21,261 nucleotides of DNA from Lachnospiraceae bacterium UBA7182 (GTDB lineage Bacteria > Bacillota > Clostridia > Lachnospirales > Lachnospiraceae). A program made the position numbers and the translations under genes. Location of the stretch: the NCBI GenBank assembly GCA_002491115.1, contig DKVI01000061.1, forward strand, positions 1-21,261. The letters are read 5' to 3'. Below, in pieces: positions 13,816 to 21,218 of this stretch. How positions within the stretch are numbered: the stretch's first letter is position 1; every line of letters begins with the position of its first letter. The notes under the pieces are model-generated. The model was not told the DNA's origin, did no database searches, and saw only the letters and a list, made by a program, of their open reading frames with translations.

Positions 13816-15105
13816 TTAATAGATATATCCCATGCTTCTCGCCCATGTATTATACAGCTCTACCCACGCTCCGACAGGAAATACGCACAGCAGGCAGAAC
13901 ATCACAGCTCCCGTCATCATGCAGACCCGTATCATGGGAAATACTTTTTTCTGCCGCACGATGATCGCTGCAAATACCACTGCCATCCACAGCATAAACG
14001 TAAGCGGCAGGATCCGATACACGGTCAGGCCGTAAACGCTTATATACATCCCCATCTTGCTGACTGCCGTTCCGATTAAAAGCAGCGTAAGAACGGACAG
14101 CAGAACGGACAGGCACCCAAGCCCTCTGTGCCCCCGGCTGCCTGACCGGGAAAACAGTTCTGCGCACCCTAAAAAAACCAGGTTCCACGCGCCGATCTGA
14201 CACAGTTCAAAAAATCCTCTTCTGGCATATTCCGCATAGGTAAATTCCTGGGGGATCTCTCCTTGAAACGCGGAAAACAGGTACGATCCCTGCAGTCCGA
14301 TAAACAGAAGATAAACAAGACTGACAACGATCAGCGCCGTGCATACGGCTGTATCGGAGATTTTTCTGATTCTCTTTCCGGTTTCCTGAAGCTTCTCTGT
14401 CTGAATCCTGTCTGTATTCCTCCCATGGATGCCTCCGAACGCCAGTCCAAAAAGATATTCTGATACAGGAATCGCCAGAATAACACGGATCAGAATGATC
14501 AGCATATGAAGCTTTATATACTCCACGACGCCGCCCACCATACGCTGAAAACCCGCGTCCGCGCTGGCTAAAAGCGGCAGAATAATAATCAGGGCAGGTA
14601 TGGTCAGTGCAACCCCCAGAAGAATGGCTCCCATATGGCTTTCCTTTTTTTCTTCTTCCGGTACAGACTGATCCTTTGTCAGCACCCGTACCTGGCAGAA
14701 ATTCCCGAAAGGAACCATGGCAACGGCATTCCAGAAATCAAAGAACACCCACTGGGAAGTCTTTCCTCCCAGCAGCAGTCTGCCTGACGCCGACAGCGTC
14801 CAGTAGGCGGCCGCCGCCATAAGCGCCAGTACCTGAAATACATACAGAATCGTGTAAAAACCAAAGGGAATCCCGACGGCCAGGACAACCGCCAGCCAGA
14901 ACCAGCTCTCAGCCGGCGGACGGATCTCCTTTGCCCACAGATAGCATAACACGACGGCCACATATAAAACCGTAAACATGCTTAAAGCGGACGCATTGTA
15001 CGCGCCGGTAAATACATAGATAAAACAATACCCCACCAGCATATAAACGACTGCGAAAAAGCGGTCGGCGATTTCGCATTTGGGAAACATAAGCGTTGTA
15101 TTCAT
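13816..15105 (-). CDS. DUF4153/DUF4173 multi-spanning membrane protein
   Basis: A 429-residue polytopic membrane protein with about ten to twelve hydrophobic segments. The block Y-A-E-Y-A-R-R-G-F-F-E-L (about 285-296) is the hallmark of DUF4153/DUF4173 proteins, whose function is unknown. The ATG at 15105 overlaps the stop codon of the HTH gene by four bases (ATGA), with GGAGG upstream, so the two are coupled. The three-gene order DUF2975, small HTH, DUF4153 is a recurring Firmicutes arrangement. No terminator is visible between its stop and the convergent polyferredoxin gene. Confidence 0.85.
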   Translation of the reverse strand: MNTTLMFPKCEIADRFFAVVYMLVGYCFIYVFTGAYNASALSMFTVLYVAVVLCYLWAKEIRPPAESWFWLAVVLAVGIPFGFYTILYVFQVLALMAAAAYWTLSASGRLLLGGKTSQWVFFDFWNAVAMVPFGNFCQVRVLTKDQSVPEEEKKESHMGAILLGVALTIPALIIILPLLASADAGFQRMVGGVVEYIKLHMLIILIRVILAIPVSEYLFGLAFGGIHGRNTDRIQTEKLQETGKRIRKISDTAVCTALIVVSLVYLLFIGLQGSYLFSAFQGEIPQEFTYAEYARRGFFELCQIGAWNLVFLGCAELFSRSGSRGHRGLGCLSVLLSVLTLLLIGTAVSKMGMYISVYGLTVYRILPLTFMLWMAVVFAAIIVRQKKVFPMIRVCMMTGAVMFCLLCVFPVGAWVELYNTWARSMGYIY

Positions 15106-15314
15106 GATTCGTCCTCCACATATTCCAGAATATCCCCCGGCTGACACTCCAGGGCTTTACAAATATTGTTCAGCGTACTTAATTTGATCGCTTTGGCTTT
15201 TCCGTTTTTTAATATGGAAATGTTCGCCATTGTGATCCCCACCCGCTCAGAAAGTTCCGTGACGCTCATCTTGCGCCTGGCAAGCATCACATCAATATTG
15301 ATAATAATCGACAT
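15102..15314 (-). CDS. Small XRE/Cro-type HTH regulator (YozG-like)
   Basis: A 70-residue protein that is almost entirely one helix-turn-helix domain: VTELSERVGITMANISILKNG, then AIKLSTLNNICKALECQPGDILEY. YozG-like regulators of this size usually sit next to DUF2975 membrane proteins, as here (15 bases after the DUF2975 gene). AAAGGGG precedes the ATG. It probably binds its own operon promoter; the membrane partners may be the sensor, but this is not shown by sequence. Confidence 0.9.
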   Translation of the reverse strand: MSIIINIDVMLARRKMSVTELSERVGITMANISILKNGKAKAIKLSTLNNICKALECQPGDILEYVEDES

Positions 15315-15329
15315 TTTCTTTTGCCCCTT

Positions 15330-15812
15330 TCAGATCGTAAGTTCCTGCTCTTCTTCAAGCTCGCCGGCTTTCTGGACCAGATGGGAAAGTGCGGCGCACA
15401 AGACGGTCAGGGCAACGGAAATAAAGACGGCCAGAAGCACCGCAAAAAGCAGCCATGCCGCTTTTTGATACCATCCCGCCGCAAAAAACCAGACAAGAAA
15501 TCCCGCGTACAGCGCCGCGTCCGTCAGCATATACTGGCTCATCCGTTTCAGTCTTAAAGCGTTTTTGGGCGAAAAGGACCGATCCTGCCCGATGCTTTCG
15601 CATATGCCCCAGAACCGCACCAGGCATAACAGAGCAGGCACGGCGCTGATCCCCACCAGAAGGCAGGTTCCTCTGTATCCGGCTGTTCCCGCCGCCTCCA
15701 CAAGCGTATCCCTTACGATCAGAGGCAAAAACCACAGAACAAACGCCAACAGAAAAACGCCGACTCCCAATGTAACGATTTTTAAGTACCCTGACATCTC
15801 CGACTGTTTCAT
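15330..15812 (-). CDS. DUF2975 membrane protein
   Basis: A 160-residue protein with four predicted transmembrane helices (about residues 10-30, 47-64, 93-111 and 117-141), matching the DUF2975 family. The mid-region ICESIGQDRSFSPKNALRLKRMS is the conserved cytoplasmic loop typical of the family. First gene of the operon, with GGAGG before its ATG and a clear promoter upstream. Function is unknown; the constant pairing with a small HTH regulator suggests sensing or sequestration of that regulator. Confidence 0.88.
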   Translation of the reverse strand: MKQSEMSGYLKIVTLGVGVFLLAFVLWFLPLIVRDTLVEAAGTAGYRGTCLLVGISAVPALLCLVRFWGICESIGQDRSFSPKNALRLKRMSQYMLTDAALYAGFLVWFFAAGWYQKAAWLLFAVLLAVFISVALTVLCAALSHLVQKAGELEEEQELTI

Positions 15813-15847
15813 CTCTATTCTTCCTCCATCTATGTTACTTTACTGGA

Positions 15848-15876
15848 ATCATAACACGTTCTTACATAAAAATCAA
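15848..15876 (-). promoter_or_regulatory. Promoter of the DUF2975-HTH-DUF4153 operon
   Basis: On the minus strand TTGATT (15876-15871) and TATGAT (15853-15848) are 17 bases apart. The start would lie near 15841, about 28 bases before the DUF2975 ATG. It sits between this operon and the aspS terminator. Confidence 0.7.
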
Positions 15877-15919
15877 TATATTTTTATTGTAATTCGATAA
15901 ATTTATATTGTATTTTTGC

Positions 15920-15972
15920 AAACAAAAAGAGCCGCCGGCGTAACTTCCCCGCCTGACAGCTCTCTTTTTTGT
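15920..15972 (-). terminator. Intrinsic terminator after aspS
   Basis: On the minus strand AAAAAGAGAGC and GGCTCTTTTT are the outer arms and CAGGCGGGG/CGCCGGC the inner part of an imperfect hairpin, followed by T-rich TTTTTGTTT. It begins a few bases after the aspS stop at 15976 and ends the hisS-aspS transcript. Confidence 0.75.
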
Positions 15973-15975
15973 CTT

Positions 15976-17739
15976 TTATTCGCTTTTTTCTTCTTTTACA
16001 ATCTGTATATGCACATCTTTTAATTGCTGATCTTCCACTTCGGCCGGCGCGCCCATCATCACGTCCTGGGCGTTTTTGTTCATGGGGAACGGAATAATCT
16101 CGCGGATACTTTCTTCTCCCGCGATCAGCATGACCATACGGTCCACACCCGGAGCAATGCCCGCATGGGGCGGCGCGCCGTAACAGAACGCATTGTACAT
16201 AGCAGGAAATTTCGCTTTGACGTCATCCTCACCCAGGCCCACAATATTGAAAGCTTTCACCATAATCTCCGGGTCATGGTTACGGACCGCGCCGGAAGAC
16301 AGTTCCACGCCGTTGCACACAAGGTCATACTGATAAGCCAGGATATCCAGCGGGTCCGTCTCCTCCAACGCTTTCAGGCCTCCCTGGGGCATGGAGAACG
16401 GATTATGGCAAAATTCCAGCTCACCGGACTCCTCTCCGATCTCATACATGGGAAAGTCCACAATCCAGCAAAATTCATAGCAGTCTTTTTTCATATAGGC
16501 GTCGGACATGCCGCCTACCAGTTTGCGGATCACGCCCGCGGTCTTCTGCGCCGTCTTTAAATCACCTGCTGCCACACAGACGAAATCTCCCGGATTCAGA
16601 TGCAAAGCGGCAACCACCACGTCTTTTTTCTCCTGCAGGAACTTGGAAATGCCACCCACCAGTTCGCCTTTGTCGTCCAGACGGAACCAGTATGCCTTCT
16701 GGGCGCTTTGTACTTCCACTTCCGTGCACAGTTTATCAATGGCTTTTCTTGTGCCGGTAAATCCGGGCGCGACAACGGCTTTGATCGTCTTCCCCGCAAA
16801 AGGTTCAAAACCGCAGTCCGCCAGACAGTCGGTCGCGTCCTGCACCAGCAGGTTGATCCTAAGATCCGGCTTGTCGGAGCCGTACAGTTCCATGGCTTCT
16901 TTAAAAGCGATCCGCTTAAAAGGCGGCTTTGACGCTTCTTTGTAAATGCCGTATTTGGAAAAAACAGGCGGAAGCACGTCTTCGAGAATCTCAAACACGT
17001 CCTCCTGGCTGGCAAAAGCCATCTCCATATCCAACTGATAAAACTCTCCCGGAGAACGGTCGGCTCTCGCGTCCTCGTCCCTGAAACAGGGGGCGATCTG
17101 GAAATACCGGTCAAATCCCGACGCCATTAAAAGCTGTTTAAACTGCTGCGGCGCCTGGGGAAGGGCATAGAATTTCCCCGGATGATTCCTGGACGGCACC
17201 AGGTAATCCCGCGCGCCCTCGGGTGAGGAGCAGGTCAGGATCGGCGTTGTGATTTCCAGGAAATCATGGCTGTTCATACTCTGGCGAAGCTCCGCCACAA
17301 CTTTGCTGCGCAGCACCATCTTTTCCTTGACGGAAGGATTCCTGAGATCCAGATAACGGTATTTCAGGCGGATATTTTCATCCGCGTCCGTGGAGTGGTT
17401 GATCTGGAAAGGAAGTTCGTTATACCTGCATTTTCCCAGAACCTCCACTTTCTCCGGCACCACTTCGATCTCTCCTGTGGGAATCTTGTTATTCTTGCTG
17501 CTTCGCTCCCGCACGACGCCTTCCACGCAGATGGTCGTCTCATAGTTCATCCCCGAGAGCTGTTCCATGATTTCTTCTGTCTCTGCCACAATCTGGGTCG
17601 TTCCGTAAAAATCTCTTAAAATAAGGAATCCCAGGTTCTTACTTACTTTACGAAGGTTCTCAAACCAGCCCACCAGTTTTACCTGCCGGCCTGCGTCTGA
17701 AAGCCTCAGTTCACCACAATTATGTGTTCTTCCTTGCAT
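15976..17739 (-). CDS. aspS: Aspartyl-tRNA synthetase
   Basis: A 587-residue class II synthetase of the bacterial type that charges tRNA-Asp. The N-terminal OB-fold anticodon domain spans about 1-105. The catalytic core has motif 2 (CFRDEDARADRSPGEFYQLD near 217-236). The bacterial GAD insertion lies around 290-410. Motif 3 is GAPPHAGIAPGVDRM near 529-543. Length is normal for bacterial AspRS. AGGAGG lies 9 bases before the ATG. It is 46 bases after hisS, with a hairpin-repeat fragment in that gap. Whether it is strict or also charges tRNA-Asn cannot be told from the sequence alone. Confidence 0.97.
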   Translation of the reverse strand: MQGRTHNCGELRLSDAGRQVKLVGWFENLRKVSKNLGFLILRDFYGTTQIVAETEEIMEQLSGMNYETTICVEGVVRERSSKNNKIPTGEIEVVPEKVEVLGKCRYNELPFQINHSTDADENIRLKYRYLDLRNPSVKEKMVLRSKVVAELRQSMNSHDFLEITTPILTCSSPEGARDYLVPSRNHPGKFYALPQAPQQFKQLLMASGFDRYFQIAPCFRDEDARADRSPGEFYQLDMEMAFASQEDVFEILEDVLPPVFSKYGIYKEASKPPFKRIAFKEAMELYGSDKPDLRINLLVQDATDCLADCGFEPFAGKTIKAVVAPGFTGTRKAIDKLCTEVEVQSAQKAYWFRLDDKGELVGGISKFLQEKKDVVVAALHLNPGDFVCVAAGDLKTAQKTAGVIRKLVGGMSDAYMKKDCYEFCWIVDFPMYEIGEESGELEFCHNPFSMPQGGLKALEETDPLDILAYQYDLVCNGVELSSGAVRNHDPEIMVKAFNIVGLGEDDVKAKFPAMYNAFCYGAPPHAGIAPGVDRMVMLIAGEESIREIIPFPMNKNAQDVMMGAPAEVEDQQLKDVHIQIVKEEKSE

Positions 17740-17757
17740 GATTATAACCTCCTGTTG

Positions 17758-17782
17758 AAGTTCCGCTCCAGCCTTCCCGCGT
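17758..17782 (+). repeat. Left-end fragment of the hairpin element (element E)
   Basis: AAGTTCCGCTCCAGCCTTCC followed by CGCG is identical to the first 24 bases of the copy at 19058, then stops at the hisS coding end. It lies between aspS and hisS. It retains the left end only, suggesting a deletion or a partial insertion. Confidence 0.6.
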
Positions 17783-17785
17783 CTT

Positions 17786-19036
17786 CTATTTACGGAAAAA
17801 TTCTTTAAATTCTGTGTAACCGTCTTTCATAAGCTGCTCTTTTTGGAACTTTTTATTCTTGTTCATCAGGGATACCAGCACACAGGCGCCCTTTTCCCTT
17901 TCTTCCTTCGCTTCTTTCAGGATTTCACAGAGTTTATCCGACGGCATGTTTTTCTCGATCAGATATGCTTTTTTCACGGAATCGCCCGGAATCTGAAAAC
18001 CGTTCTCCATTAAAATCGTGATAATCCGCTCAAACCCGATGGAAAATCCGCAGGCAGGCGTATCGTTCCCTGTAAATTTCCCGATCATCTTGTCATAACG
18101 TCCGCCGCCGGCCACGGAACTTCCGAACTCTTCCATCTCTACTTCAAAGATCGTCCCAGTATAATAGGACATGCCGCGCACCAGCGTCGGGTCGAATACC
18201 AGATCAAAAGAGGATGTTTTTGTGGCGTCCACACTGACCTGAATGGTACGCAGGTTCTCGATCACACCGTCCTCTATGATGCCCGAAAGCTTCTCTTCCA
18301 GCCAGGCCAGACGGTCATCCGCCTGTTCCATTTCACTGAACAGAGACAGATACCGGTCTACTTTTTCCTGACCGAACCCGGATTCCAGCAGCTCCTGTTT
18401 CACGCCGTCCCATCCGATCTTGTCCATTTTGTCCAGAATAATAAATACAGCGTTAAACTCATCCTCCGCAAATCCACTGTAAGCCGCCATGGCTTTTAAG
18501 ATGCGCCGCTCGTTGATCCGCACTTTAAAATTCTTAAAATTAAGCTTCCCTAAAAGGGTCGTCGTAGCCAGTATCAGTTCAATCTCCGCCAGGCAGCCTG
18601 CTTCTCCCAGTATGTCAATGTCACACTGCATAAACTGCCGGAAACGGCCTCTTTGGGGGCGCTCCGCTCTCCAGACACTCCCCATCTGAAGCGCCTTAAA
18701 AGGCATCGGAAGTCCATTGGCGTTATTGGAATAAAATCTGGACAGCGGCACAGTCAGGTCATAGCGAAGGCCGCTGTCTGCCAGGTCGTTCTCCGTCTGA
18801 GCAGATTCGATATCAAGCTTTTCGCCCCGTTTCATAATTTTAAAGATCAGTTTTTCATTGTCTCCGCCCTGCTTGCTGCAGAGATTCTCTATATGCTCCA
18901 CACAGGGGGTTTCAATATGAGAAAAACCAAAACTTTTGTAAGTCTCTTTGATCAGTCCTGTCACATAATCCCTAAGCTGCATCTCCGCAGGCAGCATATC
19001 TTTCATACCGCTTACCGGTTTTTTCTTTAATGCCAT
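17786..19036 (-). CDS. hisS: Histidyl-tRNA synthetase
   Basis: A 416-residue class II synthetase that charges tRNA-His. Motif 2 is VWRAERPQRGRFRQFMQCD near 122-140, the histidine-specific loop is LVRGMSYYTGTIFE near 276-289, motif 3 is CGFSIGFERI near 322-331, and a C-terminal anticodon domain follows from about residue 340. The ATG follows GGAAAGGAC. The histidine-specific loop separates it from the HisZ regulatory paralogue. It forms a leftward pair with aspS, a common Firmicutes arrangement, and is preceded by a 230-base leader filled by two tandem hairpin elements. Confidence 0.97.
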   Translation of the reverse strand: MALKKKPVSGMKDMLPAEMQLRDYVTGLIKETYKSFGFSHIETPCVEHIENLCSKQGGDNEKLIFKIMKRGEKLDIESAQTENDLADSGLRYDLTVPLSRFYSNNANGLPMPFKALQMGSVWRAERPQRGRFRQFMQCDIDILGEAGCLAEIELILATTTLLGKLNFKNFKVRINERRILKAMAAYSGFAEDEFNAVFIILDKMDKIGWDGVKQELLESGFGQEKVDRYLSLFSEMEQADDRLAWLEEKLSGIIEDGVIENLRTIQVSVDATKTSSFDLVFDPTLVRGMSYYTGTIFEVEMEEFGSSVAGGGRYDKMIGKFTGNDTPACGFSIGFERIITILMENGFQIPGDSVKKAYLIEKNMPSDKLCEILKEAKEEREKGACVLVSLMNKNKKFQKEQLMKDGYTEFKEFFRK

Positions 19037-19057
19037 TCTACTGTCCTTTCCTATTCA

Positions 19058-19160
19058 AAGTTCCGCTCCAGCCTTCCCGCGCCGGCACTAGATTGATTTC
19101 TGATCGCTTCGCGCTCCGAACTCAATCTGGCGCGTTCAGGCTTTCGCTGTTTTTGAGCTT
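19058..19160 (+). repeat. Intergenic hairpin element, tandem copy 1 (element F)
   Basis: The core begins AAGTTCCGCTCCAGCC and ends GGCTTTCGCTGTTTTT. Inner arms CGCGCC/GGCGCG and GATTGA/TCAATC flank a tip around GATCGC-TTC-GCGCTC. It shows about six substitutions and one indel against the adjacent copy at 19161. It lies in the hisS leader. Confidence 0.75.
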
Positions 19161-19259
19161 AAGTTCCGCTACAGCCTTCCCGCGCCGGGTACTGGATTGA
19201 CTTCTGATCGCTTCGCGCTCCGAACTCAATCTGGCGCGTCCAGGCTTCCGCTGTTTTTT
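19161..19259 (+). repeat. Intergenic hairpin element, tandem copy 2 (element G)
   Basis: A second copy directly after the first: AAGTTCCGCTACAGCC to GGCTTCCGCTGTTTTTT. The arms AGCCT/AGGCT, CGCGCC/GGCGCG and GATTGA/TCAATC can fold into a single long hairpin on either strand. On the + strand the hairpin is followed by T residues, so it could stop antisense transcription. On the minus strand it would be a stable structure in the hisS leader. Confidence 0.75.
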
Positions 19260-19272
19260 ATCAAACATTCCT

Positions 19273-19301
19273 ATTGTATTATTTTATCTTAAGTTTTGCA
19301 A
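19273..19301 (-). promoter_or_regulatory. Promoter of hisS-aspS
   Basis: On the minus strand TTGCAA (19301-19296) is followed after 17 bases by TACAAT (19278-19273). Transcription would begin near 19266, immediately before the tandem hairpin elements, giving a leader of about 230 bases before the hisS ATG. Confidence 0.7.
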
Positions 19302-19316
19302 CAGGATTTTAACATT

Positions 19317-20501
19317 TTACCTGCCGTATTCTTTCACCGCTTTTACGGCCTCGTCCTGCGAGTACAGGTTGTCATAATCATAGCTTACGGCCTTTGACTC
19401 GTCGTACACTTTATGGAACTCTTTTTCATATTCTTCTTTACTCATCTTCACGCCGTCCCACTCATACTGGTAAATGGGTTCTCCGTCCGCGTCGAACTGC
19501 ACATTGCTGTTATCCTCGGCCCCATAATATCCTGACACCACCGAAACCATCTCCCCATCGATGATACTGTATACCAGATCATAGTAGAAATCCATATGGC
19601 CGTCTGAGTTGCACAGCAGGTTTTCACCCGGAATATAGGAAAAATAGAGCCGGTACAACTGGATTACATGTATCTCTCCATTGGCATAGAAGATAATCCG
19701 GCATCCGGAAGCCTCACAATTGCCCACTTCCACAAGCTGGGGAATCCCGTCGCCTCTCATGTCGATCAATGTATACCCATCCTGCACATCCGGATCGGAC
19801 ACTTCAGTCAAATACCGAATATATTCCTGCTGCCACGGTTCCAGGCTGCTGTCAACAGGTTCCTCTACTCTCTTTCCGCTGATAAAATTTTTGGCTGTCT
19901 GTATGGTAATCTCCGCCAGCGCTTCGGAAGCGTCTTTTGACATCCGATCCTCATACACAAAGCTGCCTTCTTTTGTCCCGCTGTAATAACGGATCACGGA
20001 ATGGGGTGTCGCCGCCTGGGGACCGGCTCCCGGATAATAACTGAGGATCAGGATAATATCATCATATGCATCGTTGTTGTAATCATAAAAAGAAACCGCT
20101 TCTACCTGGTTAAAGGACTCCAGGCCAATATTATCTTTTGACGCCGCCGGAAGCTGTGTCAGCACTTCTTTGTCTTTTTCAATCTGAAAGACCGCATCCG
20201 CAAATATATCTTCGGAGGTATCCGGCTCGTAAGAAGCAAATGTCACTTCTCCCAAAGGGCGAAGCGTCACATCAAAAGTCTGATCCGCGATCAGAGCCCC
20301 CTTTTTATATCCGCCGTCTGCTTCCTTCTGCTCTGCCTCACTGTCTGTATCCGCAGGCGGCTCTGATTTTTCTTCCTGGTTCTGTACCTGCTGCACAGCA
20401 GGGGTATCCTCCCTGGAATCACTGTCAGAACCGCAGCCTGCCAGAACCAGACAGGCCAAAAGCCCCGCAGCCAGCATACAGTATCGTTTCTTTATAAACA
20501 T
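19317..20501 (-). CDS. EF-hand/VCBS-like lipoprotein of unknown function
   Basis: A 394-residue putative lipoprotein. The signal peptide ends in the lipobox L-A-G-C23, followed by an acidic, low-complexity linker (about 24-65, rich in D, E, S and Q). The remaining domain has two calcium-loop-like segments, D140-Y-N-N-D-A-Y-D-D148 and D247-M-R-G-D-G-I-P-Q-L256, as in FG-GAP/VCBS-type or EF-hand-like exported proteins of Lachnospiraceae. The start at 20501 (MFIKKRY) gives a proper signal peptide; the ATG at 20525 would put the ribosome-site sequence AAAGGAG inside the gene. AGGAG to ATG 20501 is 11 bases, slightly long. The exact role is unknown to me; a surface-bound calcium-dependent protein is a fair guess. 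Confidence 0.8.
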   Translation of the reverse strand: MFIKKRYCMLAAGLLACLVLAGCGSDSDSREDTPAVQQVQNQEEKSEPPADTDSEAEQKEADGGYKKGALIADQTFDVTLRPLGEVTFASYEPDTSEDIFADAVFQIEKDKEVLTQLPAASKDNIGLESFNQVEAVSFYDYNNDAYDDIILILSYYPGAGPQAATPHSVIRYYSGTKEGSFVYEDRMSKDASEALAEITIQTAKNFISGKRVEEPVDSSLEPWQQEYIRYLTEVSDPDVQDGYTLIDMRGDGIPQLVEVGNCEASGCRIIFYANGEIHVIQLYRLYFSYIPGENLLCNSDGHMDFYYDLVYSIIDGEMVSVVSGYYGAEDNSNVQFDADGEPIYQYEWDGVKMSKEEYEKEFHKVYDESKAVSYDYDNLYSQDEAVKAVKEYGR

Positions 20502-20521
20502 AACCTGATCTGCTCCTTTCA

Positions 20522-20641
20522 TCACAATCCGTCTTTTTCTCTGGCCAGAATAATTGAAACACCTTTCTGCACCACTTCAGTAACAGTCATTTTGGAAAAA
20601 TCCGCATATATCCAGATCAATTCCTTACTGCCCTTCCTCAA
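20522..20641 (-). other. Possible small or decayed reading frame
   Basis: In the gap before the lipoprotein gene a stop-free minus-strand frame reads about 39 residues (LRKGSKELIWIYADF, then SKMTVTEVVQKG and VSIILAREKDGL) to a TGA at 20522. The composition looks protein-like, but there is no ribosome site before TTG 20641 or the internal ATG. It overlaps the end of the pseudogene by 17 bases. I do not recognise the family; it may be a remnant. Confidence 0.2.
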
Positions 20642-20946
20642 TCCATGGAAGAGAATAATATTCCCCTGTTATGTAATCGTCCATTCCCCAGCCAAAACCT
20701 GAAAATTCATGTACTACATACTCCAGCCTGTTTTTCCATAATTTATACAGCTTTTCGTCTCCCTTTGCTATTACTACCGCATCATGATAAGCGTCTCCCA
20801 GAGCATCGTAAAATTCTTCATCTATATCTCCATAACACATAGTAAAATCCGTCGCACATTCCGCAAAATATAAAGCCAGATCACCGTACAATCTGCCGCT
20901 GTCACAATTTTCTGATCAGCGCCTTTTCCGTCAGTTTTTTCGTCAT
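20625..20946 (-). pseudogene. DUF6155-like gene with internal deletion
   Basis: A good start (AAGGAG, then ATG at 20946) opens a 14-residue frame, MTKKLTEKALIRKL, that stops at 20902. In a different frame, from about 20917 to the stop at 20625, the sequence reads DSGRLYGDLALYFAE, then CATDFTMCYGDIDEEFYD, and near the end GFGWGMDDYITGEYYSLP. This resembles the C-terminal half of DUF6155 proteins (YGDIDE and G-x-G-W-G-x-x-D blocks), which are normally about 170 residues. The N-terminal end and the C-terminal half are both present, while roughly 60-70 residues between them are missing and the frame is shifted. A shorter product starting at TTG 20891 is possible but lacks an RBS. Family naming is from memory. 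Confidence 0.65.
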
Positions 20947-20986
20947 GTTCGTTTACTCCTTTTGACCATCTTTTTTTATTCGGATA

Positions 20987-21043
20987 TCAACTTATACTTT
21001 TATGTCCTTCAGCTACTTTCTCATACGCCTTTAATAAATTTAC
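20987..21043 (-). pseudogene. Short coding remnant
   Basis: A minus-strand frame reads about 18 residues (VNLLKAYEKVAEGHKSIS) and stops at 20987, directly after the toxin-like remnant and in another frame. It resembles the charged C-terminal helix of many small antitoxins or regulators, but it is too short to assign. Confidence 0.25.
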
Positions 21044-21114
21044 GAATAGATTTCTCTCCGGAAATTCTTTAAATCGGCATCGGCCTGATCCGTGGTAATT
21101 ACCTCATAAATCAA
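21040..21114 (-). pseudogene. Truncated RelE/ParE-like toxin N-terminus
   Basis: From TTG 21114 the minus strand reads 24 residues, IYEVITTDQADADLKN then FRREIYS, and stops at 21040. The pattern Y-x-V-x-x-T-x-x-A-x-x-D-L-x-x-I/F-x-x-x-I is the start of RelE/ParE toxins, which normally run to about 90-100 residues. The promoter and AGGAGG upstream are intact, but the distance from AGGAGG to the TTG is too long, so bases around the start are also lost or changed. Confidence 0.4.
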
Positions 21115-21134
21115 ATGTCAAAATATTAGAATTT

Positions 21135-21178
21135 CCTCCTGTCAGATTTATTATATCTATATGTACGCACAATGGCAA
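21135..21178 (-). promoter_or_regulatory. Intact promoter and RBS without an intact gene
   Basis: On the minus strand TTGCCA (21178-21173) and TATAAT (21155-21150) are exactly 17 bases apart, followed by AGGAGG at 21140-21135. No open frame of useful length starts at the right distance from this ribosome site. It may now drive only the decayed stretch or the DUF6155 remnant. Confidence 0.65.
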
Positions 21179-21218
21179 TATATTTTATTTTCCTTTTTAG
21201 AAAATTCCATCTTTACTG

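Noticed and set aside
6797..19259. Insertion sequence with transposase
   Set aside because: The hairpin elements have no coding capacity, and no transposase gene is in the window. They can at most be non-autonomous.
19037..19266. T-box riboswitch in the hisS leader
   Set aside because: The long structured leader before a synthetase gene invites this call, but I find no T-box core (TGGNACCGCG-like) and no terminator with a T-run on the minus strand. The leader is explained by two tandem hairpin repeats also found at unrelated loci.
20138..20497. Plus-strand 119-residue frame opposite the lipoprotein start
   Set aside because: Proline- and serine-rich composition, no RBS, and it lies wholly opposite a gene with a clear signal peptide and lipobox.
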